Of a DNA stretch of 64,000 nucleotides, positions 9,750 through 18,960 are shown piece by piece (within the stretch, counting starts at the first letter, position 1; every line of letters begins with the position of its first letter). Made by a program: the position numbers and the translations under genes. The notes under the pieces were generated by a model, which saw nothing but the letters and a program-made list of their open reading frames with translations, searched no databases and was not told where the DNA came from. The stretch is from Chaetoceros tenuissimus (lineage: Eukaryota > Bacillariophyta > Thalassiosirophyceae > Chaetocerotales > Chaetocerotaceae). The stretch is taken from contig BLLK01000038.1 in the NCBI GenBank assembly GCA_021927905.1, forward strand, positions 1,116,001-1,180,000, in the 5' to 3' direction.

Positions 9750-10172
9750 GTTGACTTGTGATTCTAGTTCTTTGATGTAAGTGTAGTGAGGGCTAGAAAG
9801 AAGGCAACGATGGAATGTAACTGATTAGAATTCATTCATTCATCACTTCACTTTGTAACTTTTGTTCAAAAGCCTTCAGCTCTCACGACACATCCGGTCG
9901 TGGTATGAAATCTGTACTCAACTTGAACTTAACGGTTCTAGCCGCAATACATACATAGCTACCAAAGAAAACTTACGATAGCCAAATAGAAAAATCTACC
10001 TAGCTATATAAGAGATAAGAGTCAAATGAGCGGCTGGCTGAGCTTCCACGAGGGGAGGTGCAAAAGCACGAGAGAGAGCAACAAAGAGATCTCTTCTTTT
10101 CCTTCTGTAGTTCATTAGTTACTGTGTTTCTAAGCTATTGATAGACATCTACATTAACTTGTCACATTCAAG
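9750..10172. promoter_or_regulatory. Divergent promoter region between TPR-PDZ and Sec61 alpha genes
   Basis: The two flanking genes are transcribed away from each other, so both promoters must lie here. A TATATAAGA word at about 10005-10013 lies some 160 bp before the Sec61 ATG and could be its TATA element. No coding frame or RNA gene is seen. Confidence 0.4.
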
Positions 10173-11882
10173 ATGAGATTTCTTCATTTGATTCGCCCAG
10201 TTATGTGCGTCCTCCCTGAGGTCGCTTCTCCAGATCGTAAGGTGAGGCCCATGAGATTTTAGAGTAGTTAGGGTTGGGATTGGAGGCTCTTTTGCCGCAA
10301 TTGGTTTCGTCAGGATGTAGACTCTACTCTATTGTCTTTATCTCTATTATATTCATTATATGACTATATAATGACAAAAGTTAGAAATACTTGTAGCTTA
10401 CAAAGATGGAACAAGAGCAGAGTGGTGAATAGAAACATCAGAATGCATTCAATGACCTTTTCTAGGACAATCATTTCTCTCTTTATTCATGCTTACTTTG
10501 TTCTAATGCTCTACTTCTTTCTCTCTTTTGAATAGATCCCATTCCGTGAGAAGCTCCTTTGGACCACCATTACTCTTTTCATTTTCTTAGTATGCTGTCA
10601 GATCCCAATCTACGGAGTTCAGACCGCAAAGTCTTCCGATCCTTTCTACTGGATGCGTGTGATCCTTGCTTCCAACAGAGGAACCCTAATGGAACTCGGT
10701 ATCTCCCCTATTGTTACCTCTGGACTCGTTATGCAGCTTCTTGCTGGATCACGTATCATTGAAGTGAACTACAACGTTAAGGAAGATAGAGCTTTGTTCA
10801 ACGGAGCACAAAAGTTGTTTGGTATCCTCATCACCATCGGAGAAGCTATCGCGTACGTTGTTTCTGGAATGTACGGAGATCTTGGAACTCTCGGAGCAGG
10901 AAACGCTATCCTTATCATTGTACAGCTTTTCTTTGCTGGACTCATTGTTTTGACTTTGGATGAACTCTTGCAAAAGGGATATGGACTTGGATCCGGTATT
11001 TCTTTGTTTATCGCTACCAACATTTGTGAAACCATCATCTGGAAGGCTTTCTCTCCTACTACCCTCAACACTGGACGTGGAACTGAGTTCGAGGGAGCTG
11101 TTATTGCTCTTTTCCATCTCATGATTACCAGATCGGATAAACTTCGTGCATTCAAGGAGGCTCTTTACCGTCAGAACTTGCCTAACTTGACCAACCTTTT
11201 GGCTACCGTTCTTATTTTCGTCATTGTCATTTACTTCCAGGGATGGCGTGTAGATCTTCCAGTCAAGTACCAAAAGTACCGCGGACAAGCTGGAACTTAC
11301 CCAATCAAGCTCTTTTACACTTCCAACATGCCAATCATTCTTCAGACTGCTTTGGTATCCAACTTGTACTTTGTTTCTCAACTCTTGTACAACCGTGCAC
11401 CAACCAACATTTTGGTAAGATTGCTCGGAAAGTGGCAGGATACTGAGGGAGGTGGACCTACTATCCCAGTAGGAGGAATTGCATACTACATTTCCCCACC
11501 ACAGTCCTTTGCTGAAATCATTTATGATCCTTTCCATGCGGTATTTTACTTGATCTTCATCTTGACCGCATGTGCTCTCTTCTCCAAGACTTGGATCGAG
11601 GTATCTGGAGCTTCTGCACGTGATGTTGCAAAGCAGTTGAGAGATAACCAGATGGTTATGAAGGGACACCGTGATAGTGCTTTGATTCATGTATTGAACA
11701 GATACATTCCAACTGCTGCTGCTTTTGGAGGTATGTGTATCGGAGCACTTTCTGTTGTTGCTGATTTCATGGGTGCTATCGGAACCGGAACTGGTATCTT
11801 GTTGAGTGTTACCATCATCTTCCAGTTCTACGAGGCATTCGTGAAGGAACAGCATGAGGGACTTGGAGCTTTCGGGTTCTAA
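10173..11882 (+). CDS. SEC61A: Protein transport protein Sec61 subunit alpha
   Basis: Two exons, 10173-10241 and 10536-11882, with a 294-bp GT-AG intron after the 23rd codon. The join gives 471 residues (human protein 476). The sequence is highly conserved: it starts [20 protein letters not shown], and the first membrane helix [21 protein letters not shown] and [18 protein letters not shown] follow from the second exon. [18 protein letters not shown] and [20 protein letters not shown] are near identical to animal Sec61. Ten membrane helices are expected. It forms the ER channel for secreted and membrane proteins with Sec61 beta and gamma. Exon 1 is too short to stand out alone; it was placed by the protein match and a clean AAG/GTGAGG donor. 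Confidence 0.97.
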
Positions 11883-12393
11883 GTTTCTTGCATGTAAATA
11901 TTGTTGAGTTAAAGAAATCATTTTGTTGATTAAGTGAATGTATGTGGGAGGGGAGGGAAGAGGTTAGATTTTGAAATGGTCGCGTCGAGAAAGTTTTTGA
12001 ACTTTTGGCCAAGTAGCGTTGGATATGCAATGGTCGGGACGTAGCTCTTGGCAATGGTTCGTCGTTTGTGCAAGGATGTGATAAACCGCGACATTGCTCT
12101 TTTCTGTAGCATCGAAAGGGTGCAGGAGAAAAGAAGCCATAGGCATAACGCCGCCACCGTAATTCAAGCTCTATAATTGGATTTCATGTCTTGGATATTG
12201 AAACTTGGAGATTTCTTGATTCTCTTAGCTTAGCAATAATATATAAAAGAAAAATAGTTGGAACTTTGTGTCATTGCTGTTGTTGCAGTTTTCTTTCTTC
12301 TTTTTGCTTCTCTTTCCAATAAATCAATATCCATCCATGTCCTCCTCTTCACATATCCGTATAAAAAATCATTGATTATTCGTTATCCTTATA
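11883..12393. other. Intergenic region between convergent Sec61 and F-box genes
   Basis: About 510 bp of 3' flanks of two converging genes. Short frames here are not supported by any motif. Nothing else is seen. Confidence 0.5.
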
Positions 12394-13521
12394 TTAAAAT
12401 GGGAAAAAGAAATGTTGGGTTAGGGTTCCGCCATCCTGATCTGATTCATACATGTCATGTGCCTCTTCATATCCATACCTGTCCCGTGCTTCGTCATTAC
12501 AACTTTCGCATACATCGCCACAGTTATTACAGAGAATCTTTTCGCAATAATGCATTTCACAATAGTGGTAACATTTTGGACAGAAAGAAGCCTGGCAGTT
12601 ATCGCATGTTCCCATACAATCTTGACAGCATTCTCCATTCTCCTCTTCACAGTAATCGCACTCATCTCTACATCCTCCACATACAAGCTTTGAGCATTGC
12701 AAACATTCTTTTCTTGCATTTTCACATGCGTATTCATCATCTTTGTGACAACAGAAACTACGGCATTTTTCACAAACATATCTTGCTTTTCCAGTATCTT
12801 GACAAATAAAATTATAGTCGGAATCATCTACAGAATCAGTTTCGTCTTTAGAGCCCGACTCATTTTCACTTTCTTCGCAATCATGATATGGAGTACACCT
12901 TTTACCACAATCTTTGCAACAATATTTTCGTCGCTTAAGTTCAGCATCGAATATACTCAGGAACTCTGCAAAATTAGCCTTTTTCTTTGTACCAGTCCAT
13001 ACCGAAGGAAAATCCACATGCAACAAACTACTTTTTTCTACATTTGGTGGTAGCATACTTCTCAAGATAGGGATTACAGCATCTTCACTTAGTTTTGTCT
13101 CGTCGCAATCTTCAGGAAAAGAAATCCTTTTCAACTTTTTGGAGTTTCTCAAAGGTTCCAACCCTGCTCCTGTTATGTTTGTCTGCGACAAGATCAATAC
13201 CCGAAGATTGTTTTTAGCATTTATCATTGTCAAAAGAGTAGCAATATCATCATCATTGAGTTCCGTAGGCTCCTCATTTTCCCAAATTTCTGGGTACAAG
13301 TTACCTGTATCCAAACGTTTTCGGTCTTGTATATGTTTTGATAAGATTTTGAGTGCTTGCAATTGAGAGCAGAGCTTGCTCAGTGCTAGATTAATTTTAG
13401 AGGTATCCGTCAAGTAAGTCAGAACATGTTGAAATACTTCATCAGGGAGATCTTGAAGATGACTAGGGATTAAAGCTCCTCGTACATCACTTTGATCAGT
13501 CATTTTGTGCCTTTCGTGCAA
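12394..13521 (-). CDS. F-box-like protein with Cys-rich zinc-binding C-terminus
   Basis: A 375-residue single-exon protein. The N-terminus has an F-box-like helix at about 22-60 (LQDLPDEVFQHVLTYL). Leucine-rich-like text follows at about 90-150 (NLRVLILSQTNITGAGLEPL). From about 205 to 355 the protein is dense in Cys and His pairs (CCKDCGKRC, CEKCRSFCC, CDYCEE, CQDCMGTCDNC), enough to bind several zinc ions. An F-box would link it to an SCF ubiquitin ligase, and the leucine-rich part would be the usual substrate reader. An alternative start is the Met at residue 7 (13503). The Cys-rich part is not a domain I can name. Confidence 0.65.
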   Translation of the reverse strand: MHERHKMTDQSDVRGALIPSHLQDLPDEVFQHVLTYLTDTSKINLALSKLCSQLQALKILSKHIQDRKRLDTGNLYPEIWENEEPTELNDDDIATLLTMINAKNNLRVLILSQTNITGAGLEPLRNSKKLKRISFPEDCDETKLSEDAVIPILRSMLPPNVEKSSLLHVDFPSVWTGTKKKANFAEFLSIFDAELKRRKYCCKDCGKRCTPYHDCEESENESGSKDETDSVDDSDYNFICQDTGKARYVCEKCRSFCCHKDDEYACENARKECLQCSKLVCGGCRDECDYCEEENGECCQDCMGTCDNCQASFCPKCYHYCEMHYCEKILCNNCGDVCESCNDEARDRYGYEEAHDMYESDQDGGTLTQHFFFPF

Positions 13522-13929
13522 CGCAACCTCTCCTTCGGTGCTTGTAGTGTTTCTCCGTGAGGTAGGGAAGTAAGTAAGTGTTTAGTATATATAGTGCTAG
13601 TTTCAGTAGTCTACCATATGTTTATATTCATTATTCAACTCAAAACAGGGTTTGCATGCTTTCTTTTTGAATGTTTAGAAAAGGCCAGATGTTGCTGTCA
13701 ATTGTAAGATTGAAGACTGATTGAAGCATTTTCTTAGGACTCGACTCAAGGTCGTCCTCTCATTTCTCCCACTCACTTACCCTCACCTCTCACACCATTT
13801 CAAATGTTTTCTTTGCTGTTTTGTGCTGTGTTACTTTTGTGGTAGTTTATCAATTAGTTTCACTTTAGTCGCTGGGATCATTATCATCTCTTCATACTTG
13901 CTGCGTTACGTATATACTTTTAATCAAAG
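13522..13929. promoter_or_regulatory. Divergent upstream region, F-box gene and membrane glycoprotein gene
   Basis: A 408-bp stretch between two genes transcribed away from each other, so it should hold both promoters. No clear TATA element or repeat is seen. Confidence 0.35.
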
Positions 13930-14673
13930 ATGAGCGGCAAAGATGGAAAGAGGAAGAACCTCCCGCTACCTTCGATCCTCTCCAACATTAGGAATGCGGG
14001 TAAATCTTCCATGTATACAGCACCCTCCAAAATAGAAATGCAATCACTGATCCAAGACGAAAATGTAGTGAGCCCTACCAATAAAGTATCTGCTCTAAAG
14101 CGAGTTTCTAGTAAAGGAATGCTTATATTTGACAAGATTCAAAATATTCCACTTTTTGATAAAGCCAATAGACCACGGTTCCGAAGACGAGATAGGCGGA
14201 AAGGATTCAAAGTAGAACTTCCACCGAAATTTTTATTGTATACTATATTTGTATTTATTGTACTTCCCTTGATTATGGGAATAATGTTTATTGTGAGACA
14301 GATTACTTATGGGAAAATTATTGAAGATGAAGAGCATCCTTTGCATAAAAAGACAAAGCATATCTATAGGCCCTTGAATCAGACCATGGGGAGTAATTCA
14401 ACCACAAGTGGTAATACCACGCGGGTCATAGGTGCTTCAAATAATACTATCGACAATACTCATACTTTAATTGAAAATGATTTTGGGAATGCGACTGTAC
14501 AAATTGATGCAAATAATATAACCACAGCTGATGACAGCGTGAATGTACCTGAGGTGATTCAACATGAGAATACAACTAGCAATGCCATCAATTTGCAGTC
14601 AGTCAAATTGCTTGATATGAATATGGATATAGACAAATCAAGGAATTCTACTGTTGGGAACCATACCCTCTAA
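13930..14673 (+). CDS. Single-pass membrane glycoprotein, unknown function
   Basis: A 247-residue protein I do not recognise. The N-terminal 100 residues are basic and end in a run of arginines (RPRFRRRDRRKGFKV) just before one hydrophobic segment at about 100-123. The positive-inside rule predicts a type II protein with the N-terminus in the cytosol. The remaining 120 residues hold nine N-glycosylation sequons (NQT, NST, NTT, NNT, NAT, NIT, NTT, NST, NHT) and almost no Cys, so they look like a heavily glycosylated stalk with no folded enzyme domain. It converges with the Nudix gene, 92 bp away. Confidence 0.6.
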   Translation: MSGKDGKRKNLPLPSILSNIRNAGKSSMYTAPSKIEMQSLIQDENVVSPTNKVSALKRVSSKGMLIFDKIQNIPLFDKANRPRFRRRDRRKGFKVELPPKFLLYTIFVFIVLPLIMGIMFIVRQITYGKIIEDEEHPLHKKTKHIYRPLNQTMGSNSTTSGNTTRVIGASNNTIDNTHTLIENDFGNATVQIDANNITTADDSVNVPEVIQHENTTSNAINLQSVKLLDMNMDIDKSRNSTVGNHTL

Positions 14674-14765
14674 CACAATAGTATCAGGAATATCTTGGTG
14701 ATACAATTTTAAAGACAGTTTTCATAACTAATATAGTACATTTTCTATCTACTATCTGGTCTACT

Positions 14766-15623
14766 TTACAATCCTTGAAGCATAATTTGTAGCCTTTCAA
14801 GCCCCAACTCCATAAGAGAAACAATTGTATCATGGCAAAAGTCGGAAAGGTTTTTCTTCTCTGCATCATTCCATTCTTTTAATTTCGGCAATGATACCCA
14901 TTGATGATCAGCAACTTCATCATCAAGGTCTAAAAGATCATCTACTTGATTCATATTCTTCGTCTTACCGCTGTCAAAGCCTATTTCCACCAAGTAAAGA
15001 TATGTTATTTGACTATCGATCCTATTTCCATTCCTTTTGCCATATGCACGGTAATAATATACTGGAATATCCGTAATATTACGGATGGATCCATGCTGAT
15101 CTATGAATTCGAGAGCACGCATTCCCAGCTCTTCCTTGATTCCTCTTCTCACAGTCTCAACTGGCTTTTCATCTTTAAATGCATGTTCACCGACTAAACC
15201 CCAAGATGATGGACAAGTCACAAGTTTTGGACCTCTTTTCAATAGCAATATTCGTGGTTGATTGGCCAATGTTTGATCGACTACATATATCCAAGTGCCA
15301 GCATGAAGCAGTCCATTTCTATGTGCAGTGTCTATATTTTCAAATGATTTATGAATTAAGTTCTTTGGATCAATTGGCTGCAAATGATGTAGTATGGGTG
15401 GTGACTGTGATTCAAATGACATCTTTAGTTCAAATGTTTCAATGTCTTTTTCGTTGGACGAGTGCGGATCCGTCATTGCACAAATGCTATACATATAAAT
15501 TATGAAGGATAGAATTATAAGGAGAATCCATTGTCTTTGATATCTACTTCGGTAAAATGAAAATTCGTGGTGCTGTTGTTGTTTCTTCGAGTGGAGGAAA
15601 GACTGTAGAGAAGAAGATTTCAT
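14766..15623 (-). CDS. Membrane-anchored Nudix hydrolase
   Basis: A 285-residue protein with one hydrophobic segment at about 31-49 (WILLIILSFIIYMYSICAM), likely a signal anchor. A Nudix fold at about 105-250 follows. The Nudix box is near 145-168, GEHAFKDEKPVETVRRGIKE then ELGM. It differs from the usual GX5EX7REUXEEXGU: one residue is added after the first Gly, and Gly replaces the Glu of RE. The metal-binding EE pair is kept. Nudix enzymes split nucleoside diphosphates linked to another group; the substrate cannot be told. A Leu/Asp-rich insert sits near 222-235. It could also be an isopentenyl-diphosphate-isomerase-like relative, but the membrane anchor argues against that. Confidence 0.7.
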   Translation of the reverse strand: MKSSSLQSFLHSKKQQQHHEFSFYRSRYQRQWILLIILSFIIYMYSICAMTDPHSSNEKDIETFELKMSFESQSPPILHHLQPIDPKNLIHKSFENIDTAHRNGLLHAGTWIYVVDQTLANQPRILLLKRGPKLVTCPSSWGLVGEHAFKDEKPVETVRRGIKEELGMRALEFIDQHGSIRNITDIPVYYYRAYGKRNGNRIDSQITYLYLVEIGFDSGKTKNMNQVDDLLDLDDEVADHQWVSLPKLKEWNDAEKKNLSDFCHDTIVSLMELGLERLQIMLQGL

Positions 15624-16995
15624 TTGAATCTCCTGTCTCTTGTGTTACTGTAGATGGCTGTAATGTCAGTAAAAACGATGCAATAGTAGCCCATTCAGCT
15701 TAGTAACTCTCAACGTCGTCCTTTTTTTCTGTATAAACAGAAAATCTATGAATGTAAGGTATGTTTTCGTGTGGTCAATGGTGTGCTAAGTCGAGTAAAT
15801 ATTATTTACATCATTGCCAAGTTCAGAAGTTGCATCTCTAGTACCAAAGTATGTAAATACGTACTACGTACGGTTTTCCTTTCTTTTCTCTCATTTTTCA
15901 CTCTTTCCAGGTCGGACGGTTGCGTTCTTTTTGGGGCAGCGCCCCGATATTCCTTAGCCGCGTCATATGTTAAAGAGCCAGTATTGCCCTATTGGAGACC
16001 TATATTATTTTTTTGAATTTTGTCGCAGAAACGAAACTTCCAAACCTAATATCAACTCCATTTCAGAATATGCTGTATTGATAGTAGCAACTAGAAATCT
16101 TCATATCTATATTAACTAGGGACAATATAGGGTTTTGGAATTGTGCTCTTGTGTGTGGAGATATAAGAGCACAAACACATTTATCGTTTTTTGCAGACTG
16201 TCGCAGAAATTAATTCAAAACATATTCAAGCGAAATTATGCATATTGACAAGTCAATTCCTCGCTTTTTGTCACATTTAAGGTTTGAATCAATGGGATTG
16301 AAAATACATACTATCTTACGTTACGTAGTTGCCCTTCATTGCGACGGTGTGAGCGCTTCAGCGCGGGGGACACGACCGGCTTCTTGGAAGCTCGTTCTAC
16401 AATCAAACAGTCTTTTGGCTTGCCAATCAAAGGGGTGAAAGGCGCGGCCCCACTTTGCACCGCAACCTGATTATTCAAAACCTACTAACCGTACGTACTT
16501 ACTGGGTACAGTCTGAACAGCTTAGCATAGTAGTGCAGAAGAGAGATAGTAGTAAAGAAGCTCAGGAAATTATCCATCCACAGAGATAAACTTTGGTCAT
16601 TGATGACTGAAGATGAGAAGATGAGAAAAAACGAAGAAAAATCCGTCTGACTACGTCTCCTAAAGACACCTTATGGTAGCCATCTGTTCAAGCCATGCAA
16701 GTGGTGTCAGAAGGTCACTCAAGAAGCCATCAAGCAAAGAGAAGGGCCCTACTAGAGGTGCTACTTCCTAACTAAATAGGTAATGTTCAATAACGAGTAA
16801 CGTGTATTGTATAAAATTTTTAGGGAGATAATTTGAAAATTGAATTATTTTTAAAGTTTGTAATTCAATCCTTGTTTTCTACAAGGTCGATTTTGCTTCG
16901 AGATTAGATGAGTAAATGAAAATGGAAAGGAAGTGTCGGAGAAACTAACTCTAGACTGCCCTTCTCATCAGTGTATATCTGCCTTCTTGCTTCTA
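15624..16995. other. Long intergenic region with weak repeats, no clear gene
   Basis: About 1.4 kb with no convincing gene. It has a GGGGCAGCGCCCC hairpin near 15928-15940, two similar words around TGTCGCAGAAA (near 16021 and 16200) that may be remnants of a repeat, and several TACGTAC-type palindromes. A frame at 16238-16438 on the plus strand has no recognisable content. Confidence 0.45.
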
Positions 16996-17319
16996 TTATA
17001 CATCGATATCTACAGAAATAAAAGAAAGTACTTCTTCCACCATCAAATTCACTATCTCCTCAAGTTCTCTTTCATCAGCCTTATTTTGAGATACAGCGGA
17101 TACCATCATTGTTAAAAATTGAGGCGATGGAGTAGGAAAGGGGTCTCTAGCGATTGTATTGGTTCGAGAACACGATGTTGGTCTCCTCTGTGTTGGTTCA
17201 TACTGATGGTGGATGACAGAAGCCGCTTCTAAAGTCTGTATTCTATCTCTATCATGAGGATTGTACATATCGTAGCGTTGTATGAGCTTTCTCTCGTTTT
17301 CTTGTCGACTAATATTCAT
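16996..17319 (-). CDS. Small unknown protein, paralog of the gene at 17826-18146
   Basis: A 107-residue protein with no domain I know. It is supported by a clear paralog 500 bp away on the same strand: both start MNI(S/T)R, share RIQTLE, then a TSC...NTI(A/V)RDP segment, a middle SXVSXXK block, and end in an acidic helix, EEIVNLMVEEVLSFIS here. The conserved parts stay aligned across different spacer residues, as expected for coding sequence. It is basic at the N-terminus, acidic and amphipathic at the C-terminus, with no signal peptide or membrane segment. Confidence 0.6.
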   Translation of the reverse strand: MNISRQENERKLIQRYDMYNPHDRDRIQTLEAASVIHHQYEPTQRRPTSCSRTNTIARDPFPTPSPQFLTMMVSAVSQNKADERELEEIVNLMVEEVLSFISVDIDV

Positions 17320-17825
17320 TGTGTAAAAGTTGCCGACTGGAAATTTATGAAAAACTCTTTTGTTCTCTATGGATGAGAAGGTTCACATGAATGACCCCGG
17401 TCAAATTGTCTACGAAGCCATCTGCTAAGCGAAAACATGAGAAGGTAAAGAAATCATGTTAATGTCGCATAATGAAGGAAATAGCTCTACACTCTCGAAA
17501 GGTACTGACAGACGATTGATCTCTCATCGCTATACATTTGTTTTACACTACTTCCAATTCGAGCTCTACAACGAATTGAAAATGTGTGAAGTAATATATT
17601 AGTTGTTGGTCTATTTACTTCAACCTCGAAGCTCTTTTACGAAGTGAAAACATTTATACGAAGGAAGAAAATCAACAAATACTCGTAGTGTGATACTGAT
17701 TATTTTACTTTAGTTAGATTACTAAAGCGTTAAGAGAGATTATGGTATTTCTTACTACTAATGGGCATGAAGAGAAGTAGAATAAGTTCGCATAAATTAC
17801 CTTCACCTTCTTTTCGTCCTTCTCC
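17320..17825. other. Spacer between the two small paralogous genes
   Basis: About 506 bp containing the 5' flank of the first small gene and the 3' flank of the second. No gene or clear repeat is seen. Confidence 0.5.
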
Positions 17826-18146
17826 TCATCGCTCAAAGCCTTCGATGTCTGTGGAAATAAAAGCAAGTACTTCTTCCACCATCAAATTTACTCTCTCCTC
17901 TACTTCCCTTTCATCATCTTTCTTATCTTGACGAGACACAGTCGATCCTCTCGATGTAAAGTTTAGCAACGGAGGAATAGGAATGGGGTCTCTAACAATT
18001 GTATTGGCTCTTCTTTGGGTAGAACATGATGTCGTTCGGCGCAGATTACGAAGGATAGAAGCCTCTTCTTCCAAGGTCTGTATTCTATGTCTAGCATAGT
18101 TGTGGTGTATTAGTGTTCTCTGTTTTGATGGTCGGGTTATGTTCAT
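17826..18146 (-). CDS. Small unknown protein, paralog of the gene at 16996-17319
   Basis: A 106-residue protein and the second member of a tandem pair. It starts MNITRPSKQR, keeps RIQTLEEEASIL, RRANTIVRDPIPIP and EERVNLMVEEVLAFISTDIE, all matching the neighbour. The coding DNA near the C-terminus is almost identical between copies over about 45 bases (17858-17903 against 17013-17058), while other parts have drifted with small in-frame length changes, which fits an older duplication under selection. Function unknown. Confidence 0.6.
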   Translation of the reverse strand: MNITRPSKQRTLIHHNYARHRIQTLEEEASILRNLRRTTSCSTQRRANTIVRDPIPIPPLLNFTSRGSTVSRQDKKDDEREVEERVNLMVEEVLAFISTDIEGFER

Positions 18147-18960
18147 CGTGATATTATGTACAGTTTCAATTATTTATGAATGTATGAAAGGCATTCTGAT
18201 ACTGCAATCTGCTATTTTTAGCACCGATTGAGGAAGGAAATCCCAAATGAGAACATTCAGGGCTTCTCAGCGGGGTCAAAATATCAAAATATCCCTTCAT
18301 CCACCTTACCTCAGAAGAAAACCATTGCAACCTATTTGCTTGATAAGATCTTATGATAAAAACAATAGATGTAGGAGTAATTTCCTTGATACTTTTAAAT
18401 AGTTGATAAATATCACACATGTGATTGTGTTTTATTAACAATCGCGTACGGTATTTCATAGTAATACTCGTACGTATAGATGTCGATTCGATTCCCGCAA
18501 CAATGACGTACGGGAAGACCTGCACCCCATGGTAGGAGGAAGCCATTACTTGCTTGATTTCAAACACCACATTTTATTCTTCTTTCAGAATTAGAAGATA
18601 AACCTCTCCGTACATGAAATTCATGCTTTATCTTTTTTTATTGCAGATGTAATACTGAAATAAAGTTATGCTATTGTATTGTGTTCAATACCAAATCTCC
18701 ATTTTTCTCATTGAACTCGATTCCCGGCCGCTACAATGACGAGCGTTTTCAGATGACGTCTCATAGAAGATCCTTGATCGGTACGTATGGTACGTACGAG
18801 GACTGATCCAATGGATCTTTTTGATGATGCATCGCTGCTCATCATCGTTTGCTTTTCTTTTCCTTCTTCGTTCTTCGTTGAAATACATTAACATGTTCTG
18901 CTTCATTCAACTATCATTTCATCTGCATTCAACTTCTCCTACCAAATATATTCTCGTAAA
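18147..18960. other. Intergenic region before the M13 peptidase gene
   Basis: About 800 bp. Two minus-strand open frames (18166-18570 and 18685-18906) have no domain and look accidental. Two loosely similar words, TCGATTCCCG then ACAATGACG, occur near 18484-18508 and 18718-18745, within CGTACG-rich surroundings. Nothing else is seen. Confidence 0.45.

Noticed and set aside
10749-11921. 390-residue minus-strand open frame opposite Sec61 alpha
   Set aside because: It is the antisense shadow of a highly conserved gene; Ser/Asn-rich text without a domain.
18166-18570. 134-residue minus-strand frame
   Set aside because: No domain, no relative, and lies upstream of the small paralog pair without matching them; likely chance.
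18480-18750. TTCGATTCCCG words that resemble the T-arm of a tRNA
   Set aside because: No acceptor or anticodon stems could be built around either one, on either strand.
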